The notes beneath the pieces were generated by a model that was not told the origin of the DNA, searched no databases, and worked only from the letters and a program-made list of their open reading frames with translations. The translations under genes were made by a program, and so were the position numbers. From the NCBI GenBank assembly GCA_964541085.1, contig CAZIPA010000035.1, positions 1 to 20,462 on the forward strand: 20,462 nucleotides of DNA. Direction: 5' to 3'. The DNA comes from UBA4644 sp964541085 (GTDB lineage: Bacteria; Bacillota; Clostridia; Oscillospirales; Butyricicoccaceae). Below, piece by piece: positions 7,901 through 15,227 of this stretch; the first letter of the stretch is position 1, and each line of letters begins with the position of its first letter.

Positions 7901-8535
7901 TGCTCGGGATTCAGAGCGTGCTCCTTGAAAGCCTTGACGGCGTCCATGGGACACAGATCCTTCAGATCCTCATAATCCCAGACAGCGATCTTCTGGATCT
8001 CATGAGAGGTACGGAAGCCATCGAAGAAGTTAATGAAGGGAACCTTGCCCTCCAGAGCGGCCAGATGGGCCACGGGAGAGAGATCCATAACTTCCTGGGG
8101 GTTGGTTTCGCACAGCATGGCAAAGCCGGTCTGACGGCAGGCGTACACATCGGAGTGATCACCGAAGATGTTCAGCGCATGGGTGGAAACGGTACGGGCG
8201 GAAACATGGAACACGGAGGGGAGCTGCTCTGCCGCGATCTTGTACATATTGGGGATCATCAGCAGCAGACCCTGGGACGCAGTGTAGGTGGTGGTCAGGG
8301 CACCGGTGCCCAGACTGCCGTGAACGGCACCGGCAGCGCCGGCCTCAGACTGCATCTCCACGACCTTCACCTGATTGCCGAAGATGTTCTTCAGACCATT
8401 GGCGGACCACTGGTCAACAAAGTCGGCCATGGGGCTGGAGGGCGTGATGGGGTAGATGGCAGCAACTTCGGTGAATGCATAGGATACATGCGCCGCAGCG
8501 TTGTTGCCGTCCATGGATTTCATTTTTCTTGCCAT
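4984..8535 (-). CDS. nifJ: Pyruvate:ferredoxin (flavodoxin) oxidoreductase
   Basis: A single-chain enzyme of 1183 residues that oxidises pyruvate with CoA to acetyl-CoA and CO2 and reduces ferredoxin or flavodoxin. It is the central pyruvate step of many strict anaerobes. The N-terminal domain has the YPITPSSPMA motif. Two ferredoxin-type clusters follow: C697, C700, C703, C707 and C754, C757, C760, C764. The C-terminal thiamine diphosphate domain carries the proximal cluster cysteines (CAGC at 819-822, then NATGC) and the GDGWAYDIG diphosphate site. Length matches the family (about 1170-1200). The start at 8535 (MARKMKSMDG) is chosen because GGAGG (8546-8550) lies 10 bases upstream and the family begins this way; an in-frame ATG at 8580 lacks a ribosome site. 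The gene is monocistronic, with its own promoter at 8596-8624 and terminator at 4915-4942. Confidence 0.97.
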   Translation of the reverse strand: MARKMKSMDGNNAAAHVSYAFTEVAAIYPITPSSPMADFVDQWSANGLKNIFGNQVKVVEMQSEAGAAGAVHGSLGTGALTTTYTASQGLLLMIPNMYKIAAEQLPSVFHVSARTVSTHALNIFGDHSDVYACRQTGFAMLCETNPQEVMDLSPVAHLAALEGKVPFINFFDGFRTSHEIQKIAVWDYEDLKDLCPMDAVKAFKEHALNPEHPAMRGSHENGDIFFQHREACNNYYAALPAVVEKYMHKINEKLGTDYQLFNYYGDPNADRVIIAMGSINDVAEEVIDYLNAHGEKVGLVKVRLFRPFCAEKLLAAIPASCKQIAVLDRTKEPGSLGEPLYQDVVTSLANAGKNDIKVYGGRYGLGSKDTPPASVFAVYTAMQNGTIQRQFTIGIVDDVTNLSLPEDKNAPNTAAEGTIECKFWGLGGDGTVGANKNSIKIIGDHTDKYVQAYFQYDSKKTGGVTISHLRFGDKPIKSPYYINKADFVACHNPSYVVKGFKMVQDVKPGGIFMINCQWTPEELEHHMPAESKRYIAQNNIQLYTINAIDLAIEIGMGKRNNTILQSAFFTLANVMPQEEAIGYMKAAATKSYLKKGQDVVDMNHKAIDLGATAFKKIDVPASWATAEDAKDAAALEGKPELVKMVKNILNPVGKMDGDSLPVSAFMDHVDGQFELGASAYEKRGVAVTVPSWDASKCIQCNQCAYVCPHATIRPYALTEAEVAAAPAGLKTAPIKAGKGKDVYTFTMGVSPLDCMGCGVCVGVCPVKAITMAPQEHEAEQAKVWDYLVSEKVADKPDMQDNTVKGSQFKQPYLQFSGSCAGCAETSYARLVTQLFGDRMYISNATGCSSIWGGPAATSPYCTDKNGHGPAWCNSLFEDNAEHGLGMATAVKYRRSNLAETVKQLIAVEYCDADLKAAGQAWLDVMNDGEASKAASAKLVEELNASVMDGCTCDACTLGRKVLADKDLLVKKSQWIFGGDGWAYDIGYGGLDHVLASGEDVNVFVFDTEVYSNTGGQASKASNIGQVAQFAASGKEMKKKSLSEIAMAYGYVYVAQVAMGANPAQTIKAITEAEAYHGPSLIIGYSPCEMHSIKGGMTNCQAEMKKAVECGYWNLFRFNPAADKKFTLDSKAPAGGYQEFLMNEARYSRLTREFPERANVLFAKNEAAAKERYEHLLKLIDMYD

Positions 8536-8595
8536 AGATGGATTGCCTCCTTTTATATTTGCAAGGTTAAAAATGGACATAATAGACCAAGCTTC

Positions 8596-8624
8596 ATTGT
8601 AGCAGGAAAATCCCGGGATGTAAA
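8596..8624 (-). promoter_or_regulatory. Sigma-A promoter of nifJ
   Basis: On the minus strand: TTTACA (8624-8619), a 17-base spacer and TACAAT (8601-8596). The start of transcription would be near 8590, giving a leader of about 55 bases. A/T-rich tracts upstream (8635-8670, with several T and A runs) could act as an UP element. The 308 bases between nifJ and yifB (8536-8843) hold this promoter and the divergent one at 8760; I see no gene in them. Confidence 0.8.
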
Positions 8625-8759
8625 CCGCTTTCGCAGATTTTTTCGTAAAAAATCAGAGAATTTTTTCTGCCCGTTTCCCACCTGCTGAGAAACTGCTGAA
8701 AAATCCGGAAATTACCGGAAAAAATATGAAAAAACCTCCACCTGCGGGGGAAGTGCCGA

Positions 8760-8788
8760 TTGCGCAGAGCGTCAGAGTATGCTATCAT
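8760..8788 (+). promoter_or_regulatory. Extended -10 promoter of the yifB-like gene
   Basis: TTGCGC (8760-8765), a 17-base spacer and TATCAT (8783-8788), preceded by TGC (8780-8782) as an extended -10 element. The predicted start is near 8795, about 50 bases before the ATG at 8844. It points away from the nifJ promoter, whose -35 element is about 135 bases away. Confidence 0.65.
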
Positions 8789-8843
8789 AGGGGCAAAGGC
8801 GGGCGCGGCCCGCAGCAGAACAACAGCGGGGAGGAAGCCATGT

Positions 8844-10367
8844 ATGGTAGCAAACATTCACTCCTGTGGAATCGTGGGGATTCAGGGACAGCCGGTGCTG
8901 TGCCAGTGTGACCTCAGCGGCGGGCTGCCGCAGTTTGATATTGTGGGCCTGCCGGATGCATCGGTAAAGGAGGCCCGGGACCGGGTGCGGGCTGCGGTCA
9001 AAAACTGCGGCTTCAATTTTCCCCAGCGGCGCATTACGGTGAATCTTGCCCCGGGCAGCCTGAAAAAGGAGGGCCCGGTTTACGATCTTCCCATGCTGGT
9101 GGGCCTGCTGTGCGCATCGGGTCAGCTGCCTCCGCCGCCGGCAGACGCAGGCTTTCTGGGAGAGCTGAGTCTGGAGGGCAGGCTGTGTCCGGCCTCCGGC
9201 GTGCTGCCCATGGCGCTGGCTGCCCGGGAGGCGGGTCTGCGTCAGCTGTTTGTCCCGGCGGAAAATGCCGCAGAGGCCAGCGTATGTCAGGGCCTGACGG
9301 TGTATCCGCTGCATGATGTGGCCCAGCTGGTGCGTCATCTGGAGGGCACGGAACCCATTGTGCCCGAGCCGCCCTTTGTTTTTCAGACCAGGCGGGGCGA
9401 AAGCATGGATTTTTCCGATGTGATGGGACAGGAGGGCGTCAAGCGTGCTCTGGAGATCGCCGCCGCTGGCTCCCATCATGTGCTGATGATCGGCCCGCCG
9501 GGCAGCGGCAAAAGTATGCTTGCCAAGCGTCTGCCCTCCATTCTGCCGGATATGACCCTGGAGGAGTCGCTGGAGACCAGCAAGGTCTATTCCGTGGCGG
9601 GGCTTCTGGGCAAGGACCAGCCCATGCTCCAGTCCCGGCCCTTCCGCAGTCCCCATCATACCGTCTCTGCCGTGGGTATGGCAGGCGGCGGTGCCGGACG
9701 GCCCAAGCCGGGAGAGATTTCCCTGTCCCACAACGGCGTACTGTTTCTGGACGAGCTGCCGGAGTTCCGGCGGGATGTGATCGAAACCCTGCGTCAGCCG
9801 CTGGAGGACGGACAGGTGACGGTTTCCAGAATTGCTGGCACCTATACCTATCCCAGCCGCTTTATGCTGGTATGCGCCATGAATCCCTGCCGCTGCGGCT
9901 ATTACGGACATCCCTCCGGCCGGTGTACCTGTTCGGAGCAGAGCGTCCGCAGCTATCGGAAACGGATTTCCGGCCCCATGCTGGATCGGATGGATTTGCA
10001 GATTTCCGTGCCCAGCGTCTCCTATGAGCAGCTGAAGGATCGCACCCCGGCAGAAAGCTCAGAGCAGATTCGTGCCCGGGTAAACCGTGCCCGGGAGATT
10101 CAGCTGCGTCGCTATCACGGCACCGGCATTCACTGCAATGCCCAGCTCCAGCCGGGCATGATGCGGGACTGCTGCCCGCTGACGGAAGATGCCCGCCGAA
10201 TGCTGGAGGATTCCTTTGACCGGCTGGGCCTGTCCGCCCGCTCCTATGACCGGATACTGAAGGTGGCGCGCACCATCGCCGATCTGGCGGGGGAGGAGTG
10301 CATTTCCGCCGCCCATACGGCAGAGGCCATCCAGTATCGCTCCATGGATCGGGAAACCGTGCTGTGA
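8844..10367 (+). CDS. yifB: YifB/ComM-family Mg-chelatase-like AAA+ ATPase
   Basis: A 507-residue protein of the YifB/ComM family. ComM from naturally transformable Gram-negative bacteria is a hexameric helicase that promotes branch migration during DNA uptake; the role of Clostridia members is less clear. An N-terminal Lon/ChlI-like domain (about 1-170, with FDIVGLPDASVKEARDRVRAA) is followed by the AAA+ module with Walker A GPPGSGKS (217-224) and Walker B VLFLDE (299-304). After it come a Cys-rich stretch NPCRCGYYGHPSGRCTC (about 348-365) and a C-terminal helical domain. The start at 8844 is supported by GGGGAGG (8828-8834) 9 bases upstream and by the family start (MxAxxxS). A longer in-frame TTG start at 8760 falls inside the promoter. 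In many Bacillota yifB sits beside dprA; no dprA is present here. Confidence 0.93.
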   Translation: MVANIHSCGIVGIQGQPVLCQCDLSGGLPQFDIVGLPDASVKEARDRVRAAVKNCGFNFPQRRITVNLAPGSLKKEGPVYDLPMLVGLLCASGQLPPPPADAGFLGELSLEGRLCPASGVLPMALAAREAGLRQLFVPAENAAEASVCQGLTVYPLHDVAQLVRHLEGTEPIVPEPPFVFQTRRGESMDFSDVMGQEGVKRALEIAAAGSHHVLMIGPPGSGKSMLAKRLPSILPDMTLEESLETSKVYSVAGLLGKDQPMLQSRPFRSPHHTVSAVGMAGGGAGRPKPGEISLSHNGVLFLDELPEFRRDVIETLRQPLEDGQVTVSRIAGTYTYPSRFMLVCAMNPCRCGYYGHPSGRCTCSEQSVRSYRKRISGPMLDRMDLQISVPSVSYEQLKDRTPAESSEQIRARVNRAREIQLRRYHGTGIHCNAQLQPGMMRDCCPLTEDARRMLEDSFDRLGLSARSYDRILKVARTIADLAGEECISAAHTAEAIQYRSMDRETVL

Positions 10368-10368
10368 A

Positions 10369-10427
10369 AAAAGCGCCCGGAAGGGATGGATAATTACAAA
10401 TGGTTTTCGTTTTTCGGGGGCTTTTCC
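10369..10427 (+). terminator. Possible terminator of the yifB-like gene
   Basis: AAAAGCGCCCG (10369-10379) can pair with CGGGGGCTTTT (10415-10425) as an 11-bp stem with one G-G mismatch and a 35-base loop, starting at the yifB stop codon. The T-run is short and lies partly in the stem, so this is a weak call. Confidence 0.4.
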
Positions 10428-10490
10428 TGTGAAAAACACTGTGGAAAATGTGAAAAACCCCGTAAAATCAAGCCTTTCACTTTTCCACAG
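10428..10490. promoter_or_regulatory. Cluster of DnaA-box-like words in a long inverted repeat
   Basis: Four 9-mers fit the loose DnaA box consensus TTWTNCACA: minus strand at 10428-10436, 10440-10448 and 10449-10457, and plus strand TTTTCCACA at 10481-10489. The arms 10439-10455 and 10475-10490 also pair over 16 bp with one bulged base and a 19-base loop. A further hairpin follows (10501-10507 CCGAAAA with 10519-10525 TTTTCGG). This 235-base gap (10368-10602) has no other gene and no clear promoter. The words are A/T-simple and may occur by chance, or simply form an RNA hairpin. Confidence 0.35.
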
Positions 10491-10602
10491 CGGTGGATTA
10501 CCGAAAATTGCACGCCATTTTTCGGAAAGATGGCCAGCATTCCAAAACTTGCAGTTTATGCGGCTTTACAAATTTTCATCCGAAAGGAGTGTCCTCCGGC
10601 AG

Positions 10603-11238
10603 ATGCGGCTGGAAAATGTCTGGTTTATCAATGGTACGGCCTATGCGGGAAAATCCACGCTGGTCAAAAACCTTGCAGAAAAGCATCACGGCATCGCCTG
10701 TGAGGAAAATTATCACAACTGTCTGCTGGCCGGACTGGACGCGAAAGCCTTTCCCAATCTGACCTACACCCGTGACCTGCGGGACTGGCGGGATTTCATC
10801 CGCCGCACGCCGGAGGATTATGCCGCGTGGGTTGATGGCGTGACGCTGGAATGCGCGGTGCTGGAGCGGCGAATCTTAGAACAGCTGCGCCGGGAGACAA
10901 CGCAGAAAATCTTTGTGGACACCAACCTTCCCGTGGAGCAGCTGCGGGAATGGGCTGACCCCGCTCATGTGCTGATCATGCTGGCACCGCCGGAAATCTC
11001 CGTCAACCGCTTTTTTCAGCGCCCTGACCGGGAAAAGCAGTTTCTGTACCGTCTGCTGCTGGAGGAACCCGACCCGGAGGCCGCACTGGAAAACTTTCGT
11101 CAATGTCTGGCAAAAATCAATTCGCCGGAGCGGTATCAGGCGTTTCTTCATTCCGGCTTTCCGGTACTCCTGCGGGAGGACAGCCGCACACCGGCGGAAA
11201 CGCTGGCGCTGGCCGAAACCCTTCTGGGTCTGTCCTGA
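10603..11238 (+). CDS. P-loop kinase-like protein of unknown substrate
   Basis: A 211-residue soluble protein with a Walker A motif close to the N-terminus (GTAYAGKST, residues 11-19), in the manner of small nucleoside, nucleotide or shikimate kinases. It has a mid-protein VDTN segment, a VLIMLAPPE strand and a basic RPDREKQF stretch that could be the lid. I recognise the fold class but not a specific family or substrate. The start at 10603 (MRLENVWFIN) is chosen because the P-loop normally lies about 10 residues from the N-terminus. The AAAGGAG site (10583-10589) is 13 bases upstream, longer than usual, and the CTCC just after it could mask it. An in-frame ATG at 10558 has no ribosome site, and the open frame reaches back to 10429. 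The leader is rich in inverted repeats. A bidirectional terminator follows. Confidence 0.7.
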   Translation: MRLENVWFINGTAYAGKSTLVKNLAEKHHGIACEENYHNCLLAGLDAKAFPNLTYTRDLRDWRDFIRRTPEDYAAWVDGVTLECAVLERRILEQLRRETTQKIFVDTNLPVEQLREWADPAHVLIMLAPPEISVNRFFQRPDREKQFLYRLLLEEPDPEAALENFRQCLAKINSPERYQAFLHSGFPVLLREDSRTPAETLALAETLLGLS

Positions 11239-11245
11239 CAACAGA

Positions 11246-11296
11246 AAAAGCCTCCGTAAGACGGCCTTTTGTGGCTGCGCATTTACGGAGGCTTTT
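11246..11296. terminator. Bidirectional terminator between the kinase-like and degV genes
   Basis: AAAAGCCTCCGTAA (11246-11259) and TTACGGAGGCTTTT (11283-11296) are a perfect 14-bp inverted repeat with a 23-base loop. A/T-runs at the base of the stem on both sides provide a T-run in either direction, serving the two convergent genes. Confidence 0.85.
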
Positions 11297-11325
11297 ATTA
11301 TTTGAGATAGCAGGGGAGGGCAGGC

Positions 11326-12207
11326 TCAATGCTTTGCGCTGCGGAAGGACTTGTCCCCCAGGAAAAAGACGGCCAGCATTCCCGGCCCCACATGAGAGCC
11401 GGTGGCGGGCTCATGGCAGACGGTCAGAATCTCCCGGGGCGGATGATTCCGGCACAGCAGCTTTGCCAGCAGAGCCGCATCCTGCGGACAATCGCCATGG
11501 GAAATGCCGATGACCTGATGCTCCGCATCCCGCACCCAGGTGTCATAATGCTCTGCCAGAGCGTGGATGGATTTTTCCCGGCCCAGCACCTTGCCAAAGC
11601 CCACGATCTTGCCCTCTTCATTGCCCTTCAGAAGAGGCTTGATGTGCAGCGCGATGCCCAGCATGGAGGTCAGATTGGACAGCCGTCCCGCCGCCCGGAG
11701 ATATTTCAGATCGCCCACGGTAAACACCTGACACATGGAATAGCGCAGCTCGTTGAGATAGGACGCGGTTTCCGCCAGAGACATCCCTTTGTCCCGGCAG
11801 TCCGCTGCCTGAAGCACCAGCAGACCCTCGCCCAGCGATGCGCCCAGCGTGTCCACCAGAAAAATTTGCCGCCCGGGAAACTCCTCCCGCAGCTGCTGAG
11901 CCGCGATTCCCGCAGAGGAAAAAGCGCCGCTGACGCCGGAGGACATACTGACCAGCAGCACATCCTCACCCCGCTCCAGCACGGGAAGAAAGGCGTCAAT
12001 ATATTCCTGGGGTACGATCTGGGAGGTGGTGGCCTTTACGCCGCTGCGCATGGCCTGATAATAGGCTGGCCCGTCAAAATCCTGCAAATCATGACAGGTC
12101 TGCTCCTGACCGTCCAGATAATAATGGAAGGGGATCACGCTGATCTGTCTGCTTTGGAGCAGGGCGGTATCCAGATTGGCGGAGGTGTCGGTAAAAATGG
12201 AGAACAT
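11326..12207 (-). CDS. DegV family fatty-acid-binding protein
   Basis: A 293-residue DegV-family protein. Members bind a fatty acid in a cleft between two domains, and some (FakB) present fatty acids to the kinase FakA. No fakA is seen here, so the FakB role is only possible. Family features: the N-terminal FSIFTDTSANL strand, KATTSQ (ligand-contact Thr-Ser), SMSSGVSGAF, the VDTLGAS loop and GDLKYLRAAGRLS in the second half. The length is typical (about 280-295). The ribosome site AAGGA (minus strand of 12215-12219) is 7 bases before the ATG. A short CGGGG/CCCCG hairpin lies just upstream of the ribosome site. No clear promoter is visible in the 187 bases to pepF, so readthrough from pepF past the terminator at 12326 is possible. 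Confidence 0.9.
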   Translation of the reverse strand: MFSIFTDTSANLDTALLQSRQISVIPFHYYLDGQEQTCHDLQDFDGPAYYQAMRSGVKATTSQIVPQEYIDAFLPVLERGEDVLLVSMSSGVSGAFSSAGIAAQQLREEFPGRQIFLVDTLGASLGEGLLVLQAADCRDKGMSLAETASYLNELRYSMCQVFTVGDLKYLRAAGRLSNLTSMLGIALHIKPLLKGNEEGKIVGFGKVLGREKSIHALAEHYDTWVRDAEHQVIGISHGDCPQDAALLAKLLCRNHPPREILTVCHEPATGSHVGPGMLAVFFLGDKSFRSAKH

Positions 12208-12325
12208 GGGCGAATCCTTCTTTCGTCTGATGCACGGGGAACAGGCCCCGCTGGTTGATGGTTGAATGTCCCCGGCTGCCGAATCGCTGCGGAACCGTGG
12301 CTGCGGTCAATGCTGCCGCAAGCAG

Positions 12326-12361
12326 AAAACCGGGCAGACACAGACACGCCGGGTCTGCCCG
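12326..12361 (-). terminator. Terminator after pepF
   Basis: CGGGCAGAC (12331-12339) and GTCTGCCCG (12353-12361) form a 9-bp perfect stem. On the minus strand it is followed by GTTTTC, a short T-run, so it is probably a moderate-strength leftward terminator 33 bases after the pepF stop codon. Confidence 0.65.
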
Positions 12362-12394
12362 TGGGTTGTGATGCTTTGAAAAACCGGGTGCCGA

Positions 12395-14194
12395 TTACCG
12401 GCAGAGCTCCTCCATTTCGTCCAGCAGCTGACCGAACAGCTCCAGCGCGTCGTTCACCGGCTTGGGAGAGGCCATATCCACACCGGCGATCTTCAGCAGG
12501 GAAATGGGATCCTGACTGCCGCCGGAGGACAGGAACTTCTTATAATCCGCCACGGCAGGTGCGCCCTCCTTCAGGATGCGCATGGCAATGGCAATGGCGG
12601 CAGAAAAGCCGGTGGCATACTGGAACACATAATAATTGTAATAGAAGTGGGGGATTCTGGCCCATTCCATGGCAATGCCGTCATCCACCACGATGTTGTC
12701 GCCGTAATACAGCTTGTTCAGATCGTGATAGGCCTTGCACAAAAAGTCCGCCGTGAGGGTCTGACCGCTTTCGGCAGCTTCGCCCATGATCTTTTCAAAC
12801 TCCGCAAACATGGTCTGACGATACAGGGTGGTGCGGAACTGCTCCAGAAAATGATTGATGAGATAGGCCCGCTGCTTTTTGTCCGTGGTGGTCTTCAGCA
12901 GATGCTGCATCATCAGAACCTCGTTGCAGGTAGAGGCCACTTCCGCCACAAAGATCACATAATCCGCAGTGCAGCGGGGCTGATTCTTCAGAGAATAATA
13001 GGTGTGCAGAGAGTGTCCCATCTCGTGGGCCAGCGTAAACTGGCTGTCCAGATCGTCCTTGTGATTCAGCAGCACATAGGGATGGGGATCACCGCCGGAG
13101 GAATAGGCGCCGCCGCGCTTGCCCTCATTTTCATACACATCAATCCAGCGGTTGTCAAAGCCTTCCTTCAGCAGGGCGGTATAATCCTCACCCAGCACCG
13201 CCAGCGCCTCCAGCACATTTTCCTTGGCCTGGGCATAGGGGATGGGCTGAGAAGCCTCGGCCACCATGGGCGTATACACATCGTACATATGCAGCTCGTC
13301 CAGACCCAGCAGCTTTTTCCGCAGGGCCATATAACGGTACATCTTGTCCATATTGCTGTGGACGGCTTCGATCAGGCTGTGATAAACGGAGGTGGGAACC
13401 TCGGTCTCATCCAGAGAGGCCTCCAGTGTGGAGTTATAATGCCGTGCCTTGGCGTGGAAAATCAGCTGCTTGAAGTGACCGTCCAGCATGGCGGCCATGG
13501 AATTGCGATAGCCGTACAGGGTGTTGTAGAAGGTCTCAAAGGTGGTCTTGCGCAGACCCACATCATCGCCCCGCAGCAGGAACACCAGACTGCCCTGGGT
13601 CAAAGGATGGGTCTGGCCCCTGCTGTCGGTAACATCGGGGAAATGGAGATCGGCATTGCGGAAGCTGGAGGCAATGTTGGAGGGAGCATTGGAGATTTCT
13701 CCTGCCGCTGCCAGCAGCGCCTCCTCCTGGGGAGACAGAATGTGGGCCTTCATGCGGCGCACATTCTGAATGGGACGGCGATAGACCCGCAGCGCCTCCT
13801 CCTGTGCGAAGAAGCCCTCCAGCGTTTCCTCCGGAATGGCCAGCAGCTCGGGCACGGCAAAGGCTGTAGCGCTCTGTATGGCGATAATCAGAGACATGGC
13901 CTTGCTGCGCATATCCTGATAAAAGCTGTTGCCGATATCCTCGTCACCCTTGCGGGAGGCATAGTTGAACAGCAGGGAGAGCCGGCGCTCGGCCTCGTCC
14001 ATGCTCTGATAGTAGTGCAGCAGGGAGGCCGCGCTGTCACCCAGCTTGCCCTGAAAAGCCGCCACCTGTGCGGGAAGAGATTTCAAGGCTTCATACTCCG
14101 TGCTCCATGCGGCATCCGAGGGGAAAATGTCCTCTGTGGCCCAGGTGTTTTCCTTCTGAACCTCACTGCGCTTGGGAATGCGGTGTTCTGCCAT
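12395..14194 (-). CDS. pepF: Oligoendopeptidase F (M3 family zinc metallopeptidase)
   Basis: A 599-residue cytoplasmic peptidase that cuts oligopeptides of about 7-17 residues and takes part in peptide turnover. The zinc motif is H390-E391-M-G-H394, with the third ligand E418 in FVAEVAST. The C-terminal substrate-binding Tyr/Phe-rich stretch (IPHFYYNYYVFQYATG) is also present. The length is typical for PepF (about 600). The start at 14194 (MAEHRIPKRS) has GGAGG (minus strand of 14203-14207) 8 bases upstream; an in-frame start at 14260 would have no site. It lies 81 bases downstream of the CPBP protease gene on the same strand, with only a weak stem (GCCGC/GCGGC) between them, so both are probably transcribed from the promoter at 15146-15174. 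Confidence 0.96.
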   Translation of the reverse strand: MAEHRIPKRSEVQKENTWATEDIFPSDAAWSTEYEALKSLPAQVAAFQGKLGDSAASLLHYYQSMDEAERRLSLLFNYASRKGDEDIGNSFYQDMRSKAMSLIIAIQSATAFAVPELLAIPEETLEGFFAQEEALRVYRRPIQNVRRMKAHILSPQEEALLAAAGEISNAPSNIASSFRNADLHFPDVTDSRGQTHPLTQGSLVFLLRGDDVGLRKTTFETFYNTLYGYRNSMAAMLDGHFKQLIFHAKARHYNSTLEASLDETEVPTSVYHSLIEAVHSNMDKMYRYMALRKKLLGLDELHMYDVYTPMVAEASQPIPYAQAKENVLEALAVLGEDYTALLKEGFDNRWIDVYENEGKRGGAYSSGGDPHPYVLLNHKDDLDSQFTLAHEMGHSLHTYYSLKNQPRCTADYVIFVAEVASTCNEVLMMQHLLKTTTDKKQRAYLINHFLEQFRTTLYRQTMFAEFEKIMGEAAESGQTLTADFLCKAYHDLNKLYYGDNIVVDDGIAMEWARIPHFYYNYYVFQYATGFSAAIAIAMRILKEGAPAVADYKKFLSSGGSQDPISLLKIAGVDMASPKPVNDALELFGQLLDEMEELCR

Positions 14195-14275
14195 AATAGT
14201 GTCCTCCTGTCGTGTTGAAATATCAAAATCCTGGAAAAGAAAAACGGGATCAGGCCGCACTTTGCGGCAAAGGCG

Positions 14276-15100
14276 TCATGCTGCCGTCGGAGCTTCCGGT
14301 GTGGTGCAGCGCTGAAGGGCAAACAGCAGGGCGATCACCGCCGCCGCACTGCCCAGAAATGCCAGCACAATGACCATACCGTTGGAGCCCAGCTGCTGGG
14401 CAAACAGGCCGAACAGATAGGATGAGCCGTTAAAGGCAATGTGCATCCCCAGACAGGGCCAGAGACTGCCGGTACGCTTGCGCACATAGCCCAGCGCACA
14501 GCCCACCACAAAGGCATAGATCATCCAGATAGGCCCGGAGTGAACGCCGCCAAAGAGAATGGCCTGCATCACCACAGCCACCCCGGCGGGCGTGACGGTA
14601 AGCAGTGTATCATAGATCAGTCCCCGGAAGAGAACCTCTTCGATAATCGGCCCGAACAGCACGGTAGCAGCCGCGTCCAGCAGGGGAGAGGAAGTGGTCA
14701 GCACGGAGGATGCCTGGGAATAATCGCTGATCCATGCCTCCGGCCAGGGAGCCAGCGCTACCGCAAAGGACACCCAGAAGCAGCTTGCCAGCCCCAGCAG
14801 CATGGCCAGCACAATGGGCTTTCCGGTGCTCTTCCGGTGCAGGCCGGTATATTGAATGAGAGAAATCCGGTTTTTCAGAGCCAGCAAACACAGCACCAGC
14901 ACAACAATTCCATAGGAGATCAGCAGCAGCAGTGTCTGATTGGCATAGATGGCCTCCAGCATGGCGTTGTCAGCCTCCGCCAGACTCATGCTCTGGAGAT
15001 CGCCGCCGCAGCAGAGCACCCCCACCACCAGACTGGCCAGAATCTGAGAGCCCACCATTATCATCATATACAGAATGATCCGAAGAAACGGTTTTTTCAT
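14276..15100 (-). CDS. CPBP family intramembrane glutamic endopeptidase (Abi/Rce1-like)
   Basis: A 274-residue polytopic membrane protein of the CPBP (CAAX protease and bacteriocin-processing) family. The diagnostic motifs are complete: E154-E155-xxx-R159 (EEVLFRG), FGGVH with F183 and H187, and H220-xxx-N224 (HIAFN). About seven hydrophobic segments surround them. Such proteins cleave membrane-embedded peptides. Some give self-immunity to bacteriocins and some process lipidated or signal peptides; the substrate here is unknown and no bacteriocin gene is seen. The ribosome site AGAAGGG (minus strand of 15106-15112) is 5 bases upstream of the ATG. It is first in a probable unit with pepF and has its own strong promoter, which overlaps that of nth. 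Confidence 0.93.
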   Translation of the reverse strand: MKKPFLRIILYMMIMVGSQILASLVVGVLCCGGDLQSMSLAEADNAMLEAIYANQTLLLLISYGIVVLVLCLLALKNRISLIQYTGLHRKSTGKPIVLAMLLGLASCFWVSFAVALAPWPEAWISDYSQASSVLTTSSPLLDAAATVLFGPIIEEVLFRGLIYDTLLTVTPAGVAVVMQAILFGGVHSGPIWMIYAFVVGCALGYVRKRTGSLWPCLGMHIAFNGSSYLFGLFAQQLGSNGMVIVLAFLGSAAAVIALLFALQRCTTPEAPTAA

Positions 15101-15145
15101 GAAAGCCCTTCTTTATATCAAAAATTTCGGCAGGATAATAAAGTT

Positions 15146-15174
15146 ATTATAAACGGTTCTTGCAGGATTTTCAA
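15146..15174 (-). promoter_or_regulatory. Sigma-A promoter of the CPBP protease gene
   Basis: On the minus strand: TTGAAA (15174-15169), a 17-base spacer and TATAAT (15151-15146). It overlaps the divergent nth promoter: its spacer contains the whole plus-strand -35 element, and the two -35 hexamers are only three bases apart (15160-15165 and 15169-15174). Confidence 0.85.
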
Positions 15175-15188
15175 TCCGGCAGTATAAT
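15160..15188 (+). promoter_or_regulatory. Sigma-A promoter of nth
   Basis: TTGCAG (15160-15165), a 17-base spacer and TATAAT (15183-15188). The predicted start is near 15195. It overlaps the divergent CPBP promoter, so RNA polymerase cannot easily hold both at once. A small palindrome GGATT-TTC-AATCC (15165-15177) is centred between the two -35 elements and could be an operator. Confidence 0.8.
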
Positions 15189-15227
15189 CAATTCAAGAGG
15201 AGTTTACATTTAGGCGGTGATTTTTTC

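Noticed and set aside
4936..8688. A 1250-codon open frame on the plus strand, antisense to nifJ
   Set aside because: It mirrors the codon pattern of the strongly biased nifJ gene, has no ribosome site, and its product is repetitive in G, L, H and A with no recognisable domain, while the minus strand encodes a full-length family member.
8700..8760. Small inverted repeats (TCCGG/CCGGA) upstream of the yifB promoter as a terminator or operator
   Set aside because: The stems are only 5 bp, without a T-run or a partner gene, so they are not distinguishable from chance.
8760..8843. Longer N-terminus for the yifB-like protein from a TTG at 8760
   Set aside because: The codon coincides with the predicted -35 element, and the family N-terminus and the ribosome site point to 8844.
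12647..14218. A 523-codon plus-strand frame opposite pepF
   Set aside because: It is a shadow of the pepF coding strand; the product shows no domain and there is no ribosome site.
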